A stretch of 64,000 bases of DNA from Siphonodentalium dalli (taxonomy: Eukaryota; Mollusca; Scaphopoda; Gadilida; Siphonodentaliidae), in assembly GCA_032622095.1 (NCBI GenBank), contig CP136064.1, positions 127,957,605 to 128,021,604 on the forward strand. Reading direction: 5' to 3'. Positions 58,001 to 64,000 of the stretch are shown piece after piece (position 1 is the first letter of the stretch; each line of letters starts with the position of its first letter). The notes under the pieces were generated by a model, which ran no database searches, was not told the DNA's origin, and saw nothing but the letters and a program-made list of their open reading frames with translations. The translations under genes and the position numbers were made by a program.

Positions 58001-61000
58001 CCAAGTAGTCCATGTCCAGGTCACCTTTTCACATTTAACCCAAGGCTGTGGTGGTGCAGCATTACAGATCCTGTACCAGTGCATTCTCTTTTATAAATGC
58101 GAGTGACCCATAAATTCCATTATGTGATCACTCAGATCCAAGAGACACTACCCCCACCAGTGACAGCCCTGCCACTACTGCATTGATTGTGTATGAACTA
58201 CAGGGAAAAACACTCTTATCACATGGAATATTTAAACGACAACACATGAGTGGGGTATGATCTCAGCTTTAATGCAACATTATAAGCTTGTCCTGCAGAT
58301 AGCCCATACGCATGGAAACCAATTAAGCAGAGCCTTAGCTCTGACGAGAAGCCGAAGCAGAGAACGCTGAAGAAATACTTCTGTACAGCGCAGGCATGAG
58401 CATGGCCCGACGAGCAATGTACGATTCGGAGCCGGCGCCCAAGAATTGCTATGAGGCGCCCTAAGCAATAAGCACACACGGCCAACAGGGAGAAGCCCAA
58501 CGAGTGCGACGCAGGAATGGCAGTAGAGACCACTGGACAGCCCAACTCCCTATGGCTAAGCAACAGCGATGGGCGGGTAACACCACAGTTACCCCTGCAG
58601 GACGCACCAAAGCTGGATCAATGGCACTGATAACACAGCACCTGAAAGTGAAAACAAACAGCAGCAACGAGATTTAAACAAACAGGGCCATAGGCCCAAA
58701 ACAAAACAGGCATCACATAACAATGAAGATGGCGTGCCACTTCGGGACGCCGAACAAAGCGGGGCATGGAGCTCCAAGGGGGAGGGAGGGAGCGCGATAC
58801 GTATAATTCCAAAGTGACTTGCTTTTTCCGATACCGGAAGGAGGCAGCATTTCGGGCGGATTTAAAATGCGGACTTTAAGTTCGGCCGATACGGAACGGA
58901 TCGTACCGAAAAACCGGAATGTCTGCCAGATGACAGGATCAAAGAACCACATAAATCACCCAGAACCTTATCGGCCCTGGGTGCATTATGTGATCACTCA
59001 GATCCAAGAGACACTACCCCCACCAGTGACAGCCCTGCCACTACTGCATTGATTGTGTATGCACTACAGGGAAAAACACTCTTATCACATGGAATATTTA
59101 AATGACAACACATGAGTGGGGTATGATCTCAGCTTTAATGCAACATTATAAGCTTGTCCTGCAGATAGCCCATACGCATGGAAACCAATTAAGCAGAGCC
59201 TTAGCTCTGACGAGAAGCCGAAGCAGAGAACGCTGAAGAAATACTTCTGTACAGCGCAGGCATGAGCATGGCCCGACGAGCAAGGTACGATTCGGAGCCA
59301 GCGCCCAAGAATTGCTACGAGGCGCCCTAAGCAATAAGCACACACGGCCAACAGGGAGAAGCCCAACGAGTGCGACGCAGGAATGGCAGTAGAGACCACT
59401 GGACAGCCCAACTCCCTATGGCTAAGCAACGGCCTGGAATATTACACTCAGGCTACAGTTCGAGAGCACTCTCGAATAAGCATAAGATGACTGCGCAGTC
59501 ATAAACATACTGAGCTACTATTGATAAGCCACCCATCAAAGTTACCAGACAGGTGATAACGCTATGGCGACACTACCACTACCAATATCTGCAGGACCGC
59601 CATAGAGTGCGCAGCACTCCCCCAAACCAGGAGCTCCATGCCCAATGACATCAATGAAACAGTTAAACCACCGGGAAAACCATAGTGTCAGATGCCAGGA
59701 AGGTCCCCAGGGCGCCCTGGAGACTATTCAGGTAGAGAGCGTTGCCGACGGGGGAGAGATGGATCCCATCTGAGGTTGCCGAACCTGGGGCGTCATGACC
59801 AGCAGCCAAATGTTAGGGTCGATGGTCTCCCAAGGAGTAGCAGTATTCCCAACCCACTTCAACCGAAATTGGGTATCGTACACCCGCCAGGCAGATCCCC
59901 CACATTTAGCAGCCGCTCAACGAATTGTGCGCAGGTAACGCAAAAGGGGCTGGGCCGACGATTCAGGGTGAACGTCGAGGTACACCGAAACGAAAGTGAG
60001 AAAAGCATCGGTCCACGAGTCAACAGACGTTATTGGAGCAGCATGCCCGCTTGGCGCAACGCGGATTCGCCCGGAAGCAGAGACAACCAACTGACGGGGG
60101 TCAGCTGTATGAATAGATGAGGCGGGTTCCTGCAGTTGATCCAAATTGATAAAATCGCCCCGGAAAATTTTTATCGCGAATAGACCGGGAAATGTGAGAG
60201 CCAAAACCGTCTGCCGCCGTAGGAATCGGCAAGGGGGCGTCCCAATGGGAGACCAGTGAGGATGGTAAGCTAAATAAGGGATTACCCGGATCAGTTCTGT
60301 CTCTTGCCGGAGCGTTCGGTCGGTGTATCACCGAAGCCACACGGGAATCCTCGCGGCGGCAGAGAGAAGTGGAGCTGTCGTCGGAACTGCTGCGTCGACG
60401 TGGCAACAAAGGAGACGCTGATGGTGACCTGGATTCATAGCGCGGAAACTTGGGGCGCGGAGAACCATCCTGTCGGTGACGAGACTGACGACTGGGCTGA
60501 CGACGAGGCTGACGAACAGGATCGCGGCCGCGTGAATGTGAAACCCGGCCACGGGAGGCGCGGCATCCCCGGCCAGAGCTACGGGCAGGCCTGCTGCGCG
60601 AATGCTGTCCATGGCCACGCACCCGTGAATCAGCCACAGATGACACACTTGCCGAAACCCGAGAAGAAGGCCTAACACGGTCACTGGAAGCAGGACCAGC
60701 ACGAGACGAACTGGCAGATGCATCCTGTCGACTGCTACGAGACGAACGGGCGCGGGCCCGACCGCGAGATCCCGTACGAACCATATGAGAACTTTTTTTT
60801 TTTTTAGTGCCACCGAACGACAAACACTGAAACAGGGAAACACGTGCGCGACCCACGAAAATAGGTAACGCCGACGGAACAGCACGCAGACAGAACGCAC
60901 AAGGAACAAGATGATAGACGAATAAATGAAGGCTGGTGAAGAAACACGGTGACGGATGGAAACAGATAGGAATTGACGACACACAACCGAGCGTGATACA

Positions 61001-64000
61001 TATAATTCCAAAGTGACTTGCTGTTTCCGTTACCGGAAGGAGGCAGCATTCCGGGCGGATTTAAAATGCGGACTTTAAGTTTCGGCCGATACGGAACGGA
61101 TCGTACCGAAAAACCGGAATGTCTGCCGGATGACAGGATCAAAGAACCACATAAATCACCCCGAACCTTATCGGCCCTGGGTGCAATAAGTTCTGTACAT
61201 TTGTCTATAATAGTACATGTATAACAGTATACTCTATAATTCAACATAAAAACTCTCATTTATGATTCCGATCATAGTAATTTACTATCGCCAAGGGATG
61301 GGTTAGCATCTGCCGATCGTGATCGGCCTCTCGTTGCCTATTATTTCAATATTTGTAGGGACATGATAATAAAGTTAATACCTCCTGATAGCATATACTC
61401 CACTCTTTCCAAACATATATGATAATTTTTCAGTAGGGTACATTTACAAATAGTCTTACCATACATAGCTGCCACCAATTCCGCCAAGGCCAGGAATCTG
61501 TTTTTCTTTCAATGAATTTGTTTTTGTTTTTGCAGAGAGCCACCTGTAAATATTGCTCAGACAGAATCTGGGGTCTCGGTCGACAGGGATATAAATGTAT
61601 ACAGTGTAAATTACTGGTGCATCGGAAATGTCACAAACTCATTAAAATAACTTGTGGCGGGCATGTAAGTATCAAATTAGTCAGTTTTGTCCATCTTAGC
61701 TTCTATTGTATATTGTGATGTAGTACATTTTTAATTATATTTTAGATATATATATTCTCTTTCCAGTTATTTTATAAAGTCTGTCCATGACTTTAGAAGG
61801 ACACTATCAATTAAGTGTCTTTTTCCCCTCTCTCTGTGAATTATGTAATGAAGCGATTGAAATTATACCGAAGTGCGTGATTGTACAAGGTGCCTAAATT
61901 CATGAAATTATACTGACATTGATGGATATGGAATAGAAGTGATTTTCTTCCAATTATAATCGTATATGAATATGATGCATGTATTTATTCTCTTTGTTTT
62001 TTTTATATTAAAAACTGATCTCCTTTTTCAGGAATCTCCCACAAATTCTACATATTCAAATGATAGCACTGCCACAGAGAGTCCAAGCAACTCAAGATGT
62101 GAGTAGTTACAGTGGTCTTAAAAGACCAATGGTCTCTTTTATCAGTTCCTTTTGAATATGGGTGCTTGGATGCCAGGAAACTGGTCTCTTTCCAGCAGTT
62201 CTTTGCTTCAGTATAATGCCATGTACAAAATGATAGGGTGTGACTGATTCCAAAAATAAAAAAATATTTGGCAAAGATGAAAACTACTGTTAATAGTTCT
62301 GCCCAACAAAATATATGGTAGATTTCAGTACACAGGAGTCACTATTGCCTCCAGTCAATAGTGTCAAACGATTCTGTGATATATTGTGGAGCTCCGTGGT
62401 CCAGTGGTTAGAGCGTCGGACTTGTCTTCGCTGTCAACACATCGAGATGAATTCGCAGCCCGCCACTGGTCTAATGTTGTGAGTTTCACACAGCAGTGGC
62501 TTGACCGAATTGATCGATGTGCAATTGACGGGATTGTACACTGTTCAAATCTCGTGGCAAGTTGTGACCCTTATGCTGGCAAGCCTTGAAATAGTGTGTC
62601 TGTCATTTGCAGAATGAGGTCCCCAGAGGGTGAATTTAGTGATGGACCTCATTCTGATTACAACTCAGCAGAATGAGGTTCCCAGAGGGTGAATTTGGTG
62701 ATGCTAGCCCACTATGCGGGGTAGCATCACTAAATTCAACCTCTGGGGACCTCATTCTGCAAATGACAGGAACACTATTTCAAGGCTTGTATGCTGGTAT
62801 GATTGTACTCACATTTTTATGTCACTGTGTATGCGAATCTGGAGGCTGATTTGGTGTCTATCTCGAATCCGATTATCAATATCGACATCGAAGTCAATTT
62901 ATATCTTGGGTGGGTGTGTGATGATTACTGCAATTTGAGCCAACATGTATGGTACAGTATAGTAATTCTACCTTTACATTCAATTATTGATTTTGTATAT
63001 TCCATATTTTACAGCAGGATCTCCACGAAGGAACATTATAATTGAAGCAGGAAAAGAGGTACGTTAAAAATACCTGGAAATTAAAGTGATAAAATTTATT
63101 TGCCAGTTTTAATGAGATATTAGTACTGTACCAACTTACCGTGTCATTTCGACAGACAAATTGTATAGTATCTACAGTCATTTGTCATTGTTCAACCCAG
63201 ATCCAACATGATTGAGTGGGACACTTATTATTAGAATATATGTGATATATCTGCTTGAGTAATGCAACATGAGCTAGTATTGTTGAAAAATTTAGTTCCA
63301 TATTTTGCATAACTTTATAAAAAATATGTCCACGAACTACACAGATGTGTGAAAGTAGAAGCTTGGCTAGTTTGTTGAACTTTACAAATCTTCCGGACAA
63401 CTTGAGAAATAGAAATAAAAAATTTGGAATAATGTCATTTAACAGTTTTCAAAATGTGTTTGTTATACCTAAGCACAGTGAAAATTTCATGGAATAACAT
63501 CTGAGTAATATTTCCTCTTTAAAGGATGACTCTGATACAGACCAGGAGTATACCGAGGTATTATAACACGTGGTTATTGCTTCATTTTAGTTTGTGCTGA
63601 ATGTCCTGTACTGTTGGTCATGAATTACTCCACTATGATGTGTTGTATCAAGCTGTATTTTGTCTGGTTTTCCTTTCCTTCTCATCCAAAAAGCATAATT
63701 TATCAATTTACATATTTACATTTTTCTATATAGAATTTTGTGAAGGAATTGACCTGTACCTGATAACCCTTTGCCTGATTAGGGTGTTGTTGGTTCTTAT
63801 TATCCTGTCCTTTAATGCATTTGAGAAATTCTCATATATGTTTTTTGTCTAACTTTGAAGATTCTGAAAGTAAGCATGTTTTCTCGTAATTCTGGATTTT
63901 TACTGCATCACTTTGTCTTCTTTTCCTTTGTACATAATTTGTTTACATAAAAAATATTGCTAAAATGAAGATACCTTATAATGCATTTGTCATTTTTCAT
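45967..64000 (+). CDS. aPKC: Atypical protein kinase C, 5' part of gene (9 exons, residues 1-227; continues past window)
   Basis: aPKC is the Ser/Thr kinase of the Par3-Par6-aPKC cell-polarity complex at the apical cortex. The splice model gives a PB1 domain (about 12-95) that would bind Par6 or p62, with Lys15 and the acidic OPCA segment KWVDEEGDP (55-63). Next come [12 protein letters not shown] (96-107), the pseudosubstrate [12 protein letters not shown] (111-122, Ala115 in the phospho-acceptor place), and one C1 finger (127-176) with exact H-X12-C-X2-C-X13-C-X2-C-X4-H-X2-C-X7-C spacing. A Ser/Thr/Asp-rich hinge follows. The single C1, the PB1 and the absence of a C2 domain separate aPKC from other PKCs. 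Coding exons: 45978-46036, 48832-48953, 49432-49521, 49674-49724, 51547-51632, 61536-61664, 62032-62098, 63015-63058, 63525-63557. The kinase domain is not in the window. A single gene covering vertebrate iota and zeta is expected in invertebrates. Confidence 0.93.
46258..46377. repeat. Long hairpin (aPKC intron 1)
   Basis: TGGCATGCCATAATAAGAA plus TTTTTCC and AAGTTCGTTCTTTA pair with TAAAGAAAGAACTT and TCTTATTATGGCATGCCA. Loop is minimal; likely a foldback MITE. ATAT-rich flanks give no clear target duplication. Confidence 0.75.
46640..47770 (-). pseudogene. Unrecognised decayed coding-like block, antisense in aPKC intron 1
   Basis: Consecutive minus-strand frames with higher GC look protein-like but are interrupted: 47112-47396 (94 codons, with [19 protein letters not shown] and an acidic [10 protein letters not shown]), 46814-47008 ([20 protein letters not shown]) and 47448-47747 (Cys-rich). 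Shifts between frames and stops suggest a degenerate gene or mobile-element ORF rather than an intact one. No family was recognised. Confidence 0.3.
47771..48831. other. aPKC intron 1, 3' part; nothing supported
   Basis: A minus-strand frame at 48092-48283 includes a hydrophobic segment [19 protein letters not shown], but it has no partner exon. Confidence 0.3.
48832..48953 (+). CDS. aPKC: aPKC exon: PB1 middle
   Basis: One hundred and twenty-two bases, finishing Gly20 and encoding residues 21-60 plus one base of Gly61. It contains [19 protein letters not shown], matching the aPKC PB1 core. The acceptor is TTCTAG and the donor is G|GTAATT. Confidence 0.93.
49432..49521 (+). CDS. aPKC: aPKC exon: PB1 OPCA segment
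   Basis: Ninety bases, finishing Gly61 and encoding residues 62-90 plus one base of Val91. It contains [20 protein letters not shown], the acidic OPCA part and following helix of the PB1 domain. The donor is G|GTGAGT. Confidence 0.95.
49674..49724 (+). CDS. aPKC: aPKC exon: PB1 end and [12 protein letters not shown]
   Basis: A 51-base exon, residues 91-107 plus one base of Arg108. [13 protein letters not shown] is an invariant aPKC linker as recalled from vertebrate iota and zeta. The acceptor is ATTGCAG and the donor is A|GTAAGT. Only 152 bases separate it from the previous exon. Confidence 0.94.
49755..50299. repeat. aPKC intron 4: third copy of the AAATGTTCA-ATAAGTTCAACAA repeat, then plain intron
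   Basis: 49755-49830 matches 8190-8255 and 8995-9075. The remainder shows nothing recognisable. Confidence 0.5.
50304..51136. mobile_element. TTAA-flanked element (piggyBac-like), copy 2 (aPKC intron 4)
   Basis: TTAA at 50300-50303 and 51137-51140. Ends CTCTTTTACTGCCG and CGGAAGCGAAAGAG. Interior homology to 41532-42263 (AAGATGGCCACCAATGTCAC and TGAAGTTTCAACAC). Confidence 0.75.
51547..51632 (+). CDS. aPKC: aPKC exon: pseudosubstrate and start of C1
   Basis: Eighty-six bases, residues 108-136. [12 protein letters not shown] is the autoinhibitory pseudosubstrate. [11 protein letters not shown] starts the C1 domain with zinc ligand His127. The donor is CGG|GTAAGT, and 32 bases into the intron there is a run of 25 C. 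Confidence 0.96.
51665..51689 (+). repeat. Run of 25 C, 32 bases after a 5' splice site
   Basis: An uninterrupted C homopolymer at the start of aPKC intron 5. Confidence 0.95.
51690..52854. other. aPKC intron 5, 5' part; nothing supported
   Basis: Short frames without recognisable features. Confidence 0.4.
52855..53965. mobile_element. hAT-type non-autonomous element (1,111 bp)
   Basis: A perfect 8-bp duplication ATTACTTG (52847-52854, 53966-53973) flanks TAGAGATGGGCGGTACTCGG and the inverted TACCGCCCTTCTCTA. Many GGTACCG / ACCGGTA / CGGTAAAT motifs sit near both ends, as is usual for hAT subterminal regions. No transposase. Fragments of the same family lie at 28620-28796 and 36985-37300. 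Confidence 0.9.
54590..55480. repeat. Three tandem units of about 350 bp
   Basis: TGCCATCTTGGATTTTGAT-like lines recur at about 54629, 54972 and 55337, with CATTACACTT/CATATGTCC and TAATGGTGA lines between. Confidence 0.7.
55485..55990. repeat. Repeat family H, copy 2 (AGCTCACCTGAGACGAAGTC)
   Basis: It begins TTTAGCTCACCTGAGACGAA and CGTCCGTCCGTCAACAATTC. Two internal copies follow of ACTGGGCCTATTTAGCTTAG and GATTCAGATTTGTTCAAATG. Confidence 0.75.
56332..56467. mobile_element. piggyBac-type MITE, copy 3 (degenerate)
   Basis: TTAA at 56328-56331 and 56468-56471. CATTTCATGACCAG end and a single hairpin with GTGCATTCTCTTATATATG and AAAGAGAATGCACTGG. Confidence 0.6.
56590..57330. repeat. Repeat family H, copy 3
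   Basis: AGCTCACCTGAGACGAATC, then GGGGTCACCTGGTCAACTAG to AGTAGTGTACAGTTGGTAAT and CAGTCTTATCAGTC, the close match of 37690-38735. It is preceded by a run of 12 G. Confidence 0.75.
57340..57700. repeat. ATGTTTACCATA palindrome repeat with A-rich tract
   Basis: GTTTACCCATACCATAGTAT then GGTAAACATAGTG, a family B-like body (TTTGATCCGAC, GAGTTATGGTCC) and A(n)/TAAA(n) runs to 57700. Confidence 0.6.
58039..58118. mobile_element. piggyBac-type MITE, copy 4, truncated
   Basis: TTAA at 58035-58038, then GGTGGTGCAGCATTACAG and CCAGTGCATTCTCTTTTATA as in copy 1. It breaks off at the edge of the split-repeat retroelement. Confidence 0.65.
58119..58567 (-). repeat. Split direct repeat B2 (3' terminus)
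   Basis: Shares TTATGTGATCACTCAGATCC through ATGGCTAAGCAAC with B1. Each copy holds the same 114-codon minus-strand frame, which is a by-product of the duplication and not evidence of a protein. Confidence 0.9.
58797..58983 (-). repeat. Split direct repeat A2
   Basis: Copy of 60995-61185; both carry (plus strand) TACCGGAAGGAGGCAGCAT, GGCGGATTTAAAATGCGGAC and TTATCGGCCCTGGGTGCA. Confidence 0.9.
58984..59432 (-). repeat. Split direct repeat B1
   Basis: Near-identical to B2 at 58119-58567 and contiguous with A2. Just inside it are palindromes TGACTGCGCAGTCA and TCGAGAGTGCTCTCGA (59455-59500). Confidence 0.9.
59728..60784 (-). pseudogene. Gag-like ORF of the DIRS-type element, frameshifted and with a stop
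   Basis: The frame opening at the Met at 60784 (or upstream at 60982) encodes a long Ser/Arg-rich, basic, disordered region. A +1 shift at an A-run (plus-strand TTTTT, 60168-60172) moves the protein to the next frame. There it continues with [20 protein letters not shown] and [17 protein letters not shown], the W-T-x-A-F..Y..HP..L..Y..IR core that I recall from gag-like proteins of tyrosine-recombinase retroelements. An in-frame TGA at 59917-59919 interrupts it before [12 protein letters not shown] and [12 protein letters not shown], and it ends at 59728. Three separate similarity blocks in one order support one decayed gene. Confidence 0.7.
60995..61185 (-). repeat. Split direct repeat A1 (5' terminus)
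   Basis: Outer end of the element; its last shared bases are GGCCCTGGGTGCA on the plus strand. The same point in A2 runs directly into B1. Confidence 0.9.
61285..61340. repeat. Inverted second copy of the CGATCGTGATCG repeat
   Basis: ATCTGCCGATCGTGATCGGC and flanking bases are the reverse complement of 1338-1400 with few differences over about 50 bases. Confidence 0.7.
61536..61664 (+). CDS. aPKC: aPKC exon: C1 zinc finger
   Basis: One hundred and twenty-nine bases, 43 codons, residues 137-179, phase 0 at both ends. It holds seven of the eight C1 zinc ligands: Cys140, 143, 157, 160, His165, Cys168 and 176. [13 protein letters not shown] is typical of the atypical C1, which does not respond to diacylglycerol. 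The acceptor is TTTTGCAG and the donor is CAT|GTAAGT. Confidence 0.96.
62032..62098 (+). CDS. aPKC: aPKC exon: Ser/Thr-rich hinge
   Basis: Sixty-seven bases encoding residues 180-201 plus one base. It has a good acceptor (CTTTTTCAG) and donor (T|GTGAGT) and joins in frame on both sides. Composition is Ser, Thr and Asn rich with no recognisable motif. This hinge is poorly conserved between species, so the support is splice logic rather than similarity. Confidence 0.75.
62383..62579 (+). repeat. tRNA-derived SINE fragment
   Basis: GCTCCGTGGTCCAGTGGTTA followed by GAGCGTCGGACTTG matches a Pol III A box (TGGTCCAGTGG) and tRNA head. A weak B box (AATTCGCAGCC) lies about 50 bases later. It lacks a foldable acceptor stem, so it is not a tRNA gene. 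Its 3' part is cut by the hAT MITE at 62580. Confidence 0.7.
62580..62789. mobile_element. hAT-type MITE, copy 2 (210 bp), inserted in or beside a SINE
   Basis: CAAGCCTTGAAATAGTG and CACTATTTCAAGGCTTG are perfect inverted ends flanked by perfect 8-bp duplications TATGCTGG (62572-62579, 62790-62797). Same hairpin interior (GCAGAATGAGG..CCCAGAGGGTGAATTT) as copy 1 at 9692-10116. Confidence 0.92.
63015..63058 (+). CDS. aPKC: aPKC exon: hinge (SGSPRR)
   Basis: A 44-base exon, residues 202-216. Using the first AG of the ACAGCAG acceptor keeps the frame open; using the second would create an immediate TGA. The donor is GAG|GTACGT. It encodes [15 protein letters not shown], which includes a possible proline-directed or basophilic phosphosite. 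Confidence 0.7.
63525..63557 (+). CDS. aPKC: aPKC exon: acidic hinge (small)
   Basis: A 33-base in-frame exon, residues 217-227 ([11 protein letters not shown]), between CTTTAAAG and GAG|GTATTA. The donor is weaker than the others in this gene. The acidic stretch resembles the region just before the kinase domain in aPKCs. It could be cassette-spliced because it is phase 0 at both ends. Confidence 0.6.
63558..64000. other. aPKC intron (incomplete); nothing else seen
   Basis: No further hinge or kinase-domain exon is recognisable before the window ends. Confidence 0.5.

Larger units (their letters stand above)
58119..61185 (-). mobile_element. PAT/Ngaro-type (DIRS order) retroelement, internally deleted, with split direct repeats
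   Basis: Reading the minus strand: A1 (61185-60995), gag-like gene (60784-59728), B1 (59432-58984), A2 (58983-58797), a 229-bp spacer, then B2 (58567-58119). A1 and A2 are nearly identical direct repeats of about 190 bp, and B1 and B2 are direct repeats of 449 bp differing at only a few sites. B1 directly abuts A2. A1-ORF-B1A2-B2 is the defining terminal arrangement of PAT and Ngaro elements, which integrate by tyrosine recombinase. Only about 300 bp lies between the gag-like gene and B1, so reverse transcriptase, RNase H and recombinase are missing. GC content is well above that of the surrounding intron. It lies antisense in aPKC intron 5. An alternative reading is two overlapping unrelated duplications, which is less economical. 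Confidence 0.8.

Noticed and set aside
58219-59429. Two identical 114-codon minus-strand frames
   Set aside because: They are the B repeats of the retroelement; duplication explains the identity and no protein family is recognisable.
60304-60675. 123-codon plus-strand frame and 59692-60120 plus-strand frame
   Set aside because: Both are antisense to the gag-like gene and owe their openness to its Arg/Ser codons.
62383-62470. A tRNA gene
   Set aside because: The A box is good but the B box is degenerate and the acceptor stem does not close; SINE origin fits better.
63861-63869. Nine-base micro-exon (ATTCTGAAA) before GTAAGC in aPKC
   Set aside because: It is phase-compatible, but the branch and pyrimidine signals are weak and there is no similarity support.

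Overview
The window is nuclear DNA from an intron-rich, AT-rich, repeat-dense animal genome. The encoded proteins and the style of the repeats (ACGGACGGAC-type tails, TACATGTA motifs, many foldback elements) suggest a marine lophotrochozoan, most likely a bivalve mollusc. The species assignment is inference; the animal origin is clear from the genes. No CRISPR arrays or bacterial-style operons are visible. Only about 1.5 kb codes for recognisable host protein; almost everything else is intron or transposon remnant.

Two host genes can be reconstructed exon by exon. (1) On the minus strand, from 34745 down to 15218, lies a complete gene for the beta subunit of F-actin capping protein (CAPZB). 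It has eight coding exons, 273 codons, every junction is GT-AG and every phase fits, and the first exon carries only the ATG. (2) On the plus strand, from 45967 to beyond the window end, lies the 5' part of a single atypical protein kinase C gene (aPKC, PRKCI/PRKCZ type). Nine exons encode residues 1-227: the PB1 domain, the pseudosubstrate, the atypical C1 zinc finger and part of the hinge. The kinase domain must lie to the right of 64000. The genes are divergent, with 11.2 kb of repeat-rich DNA between their start codons.

Layout. 1-15217: intergenic, containing a 2.6 kb inverted-repeat element, two hAT-type elements with 8-bp target duplications and two mariner-type foldbacks. 15218-34745: CAPZB, whose introns hold a foldback element with minisatellite arms, piggyBac-type MITEs, a family with AGGCC-A(n) ends, and a minisatellite with guanine runs of up to 31. 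34746-45966: intergenic, with a 22-bp CpG-rich satellite at two sites, a decayed LINE reverse-transcriptase tail, a TTAA-flanked element, and two tandem copies of a 5S-rRNA-derived repeat. 45967-64000: aPKC, whose 9.9-kb fifth intron contains a 1.1-kb hAT element and a 3.07-kb element with the split-direct-repeat structure of PAT/Ngaro-type tyrosine-recombinase retrotransposons.

The most interesting object is that last element (58119-61185, minus strand). Its repeats are arranged A1 - gag-like ORF - B1/A2 - B2, it carries a broken gag-like gene, and it has no room for reverse transcriptase or recombinase. It therefore looks like an internally deleted, non-autonomous member of the DIRS order. 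All superfamily calls are from termini, target duplications and motifs read by eye; no database search was possible.
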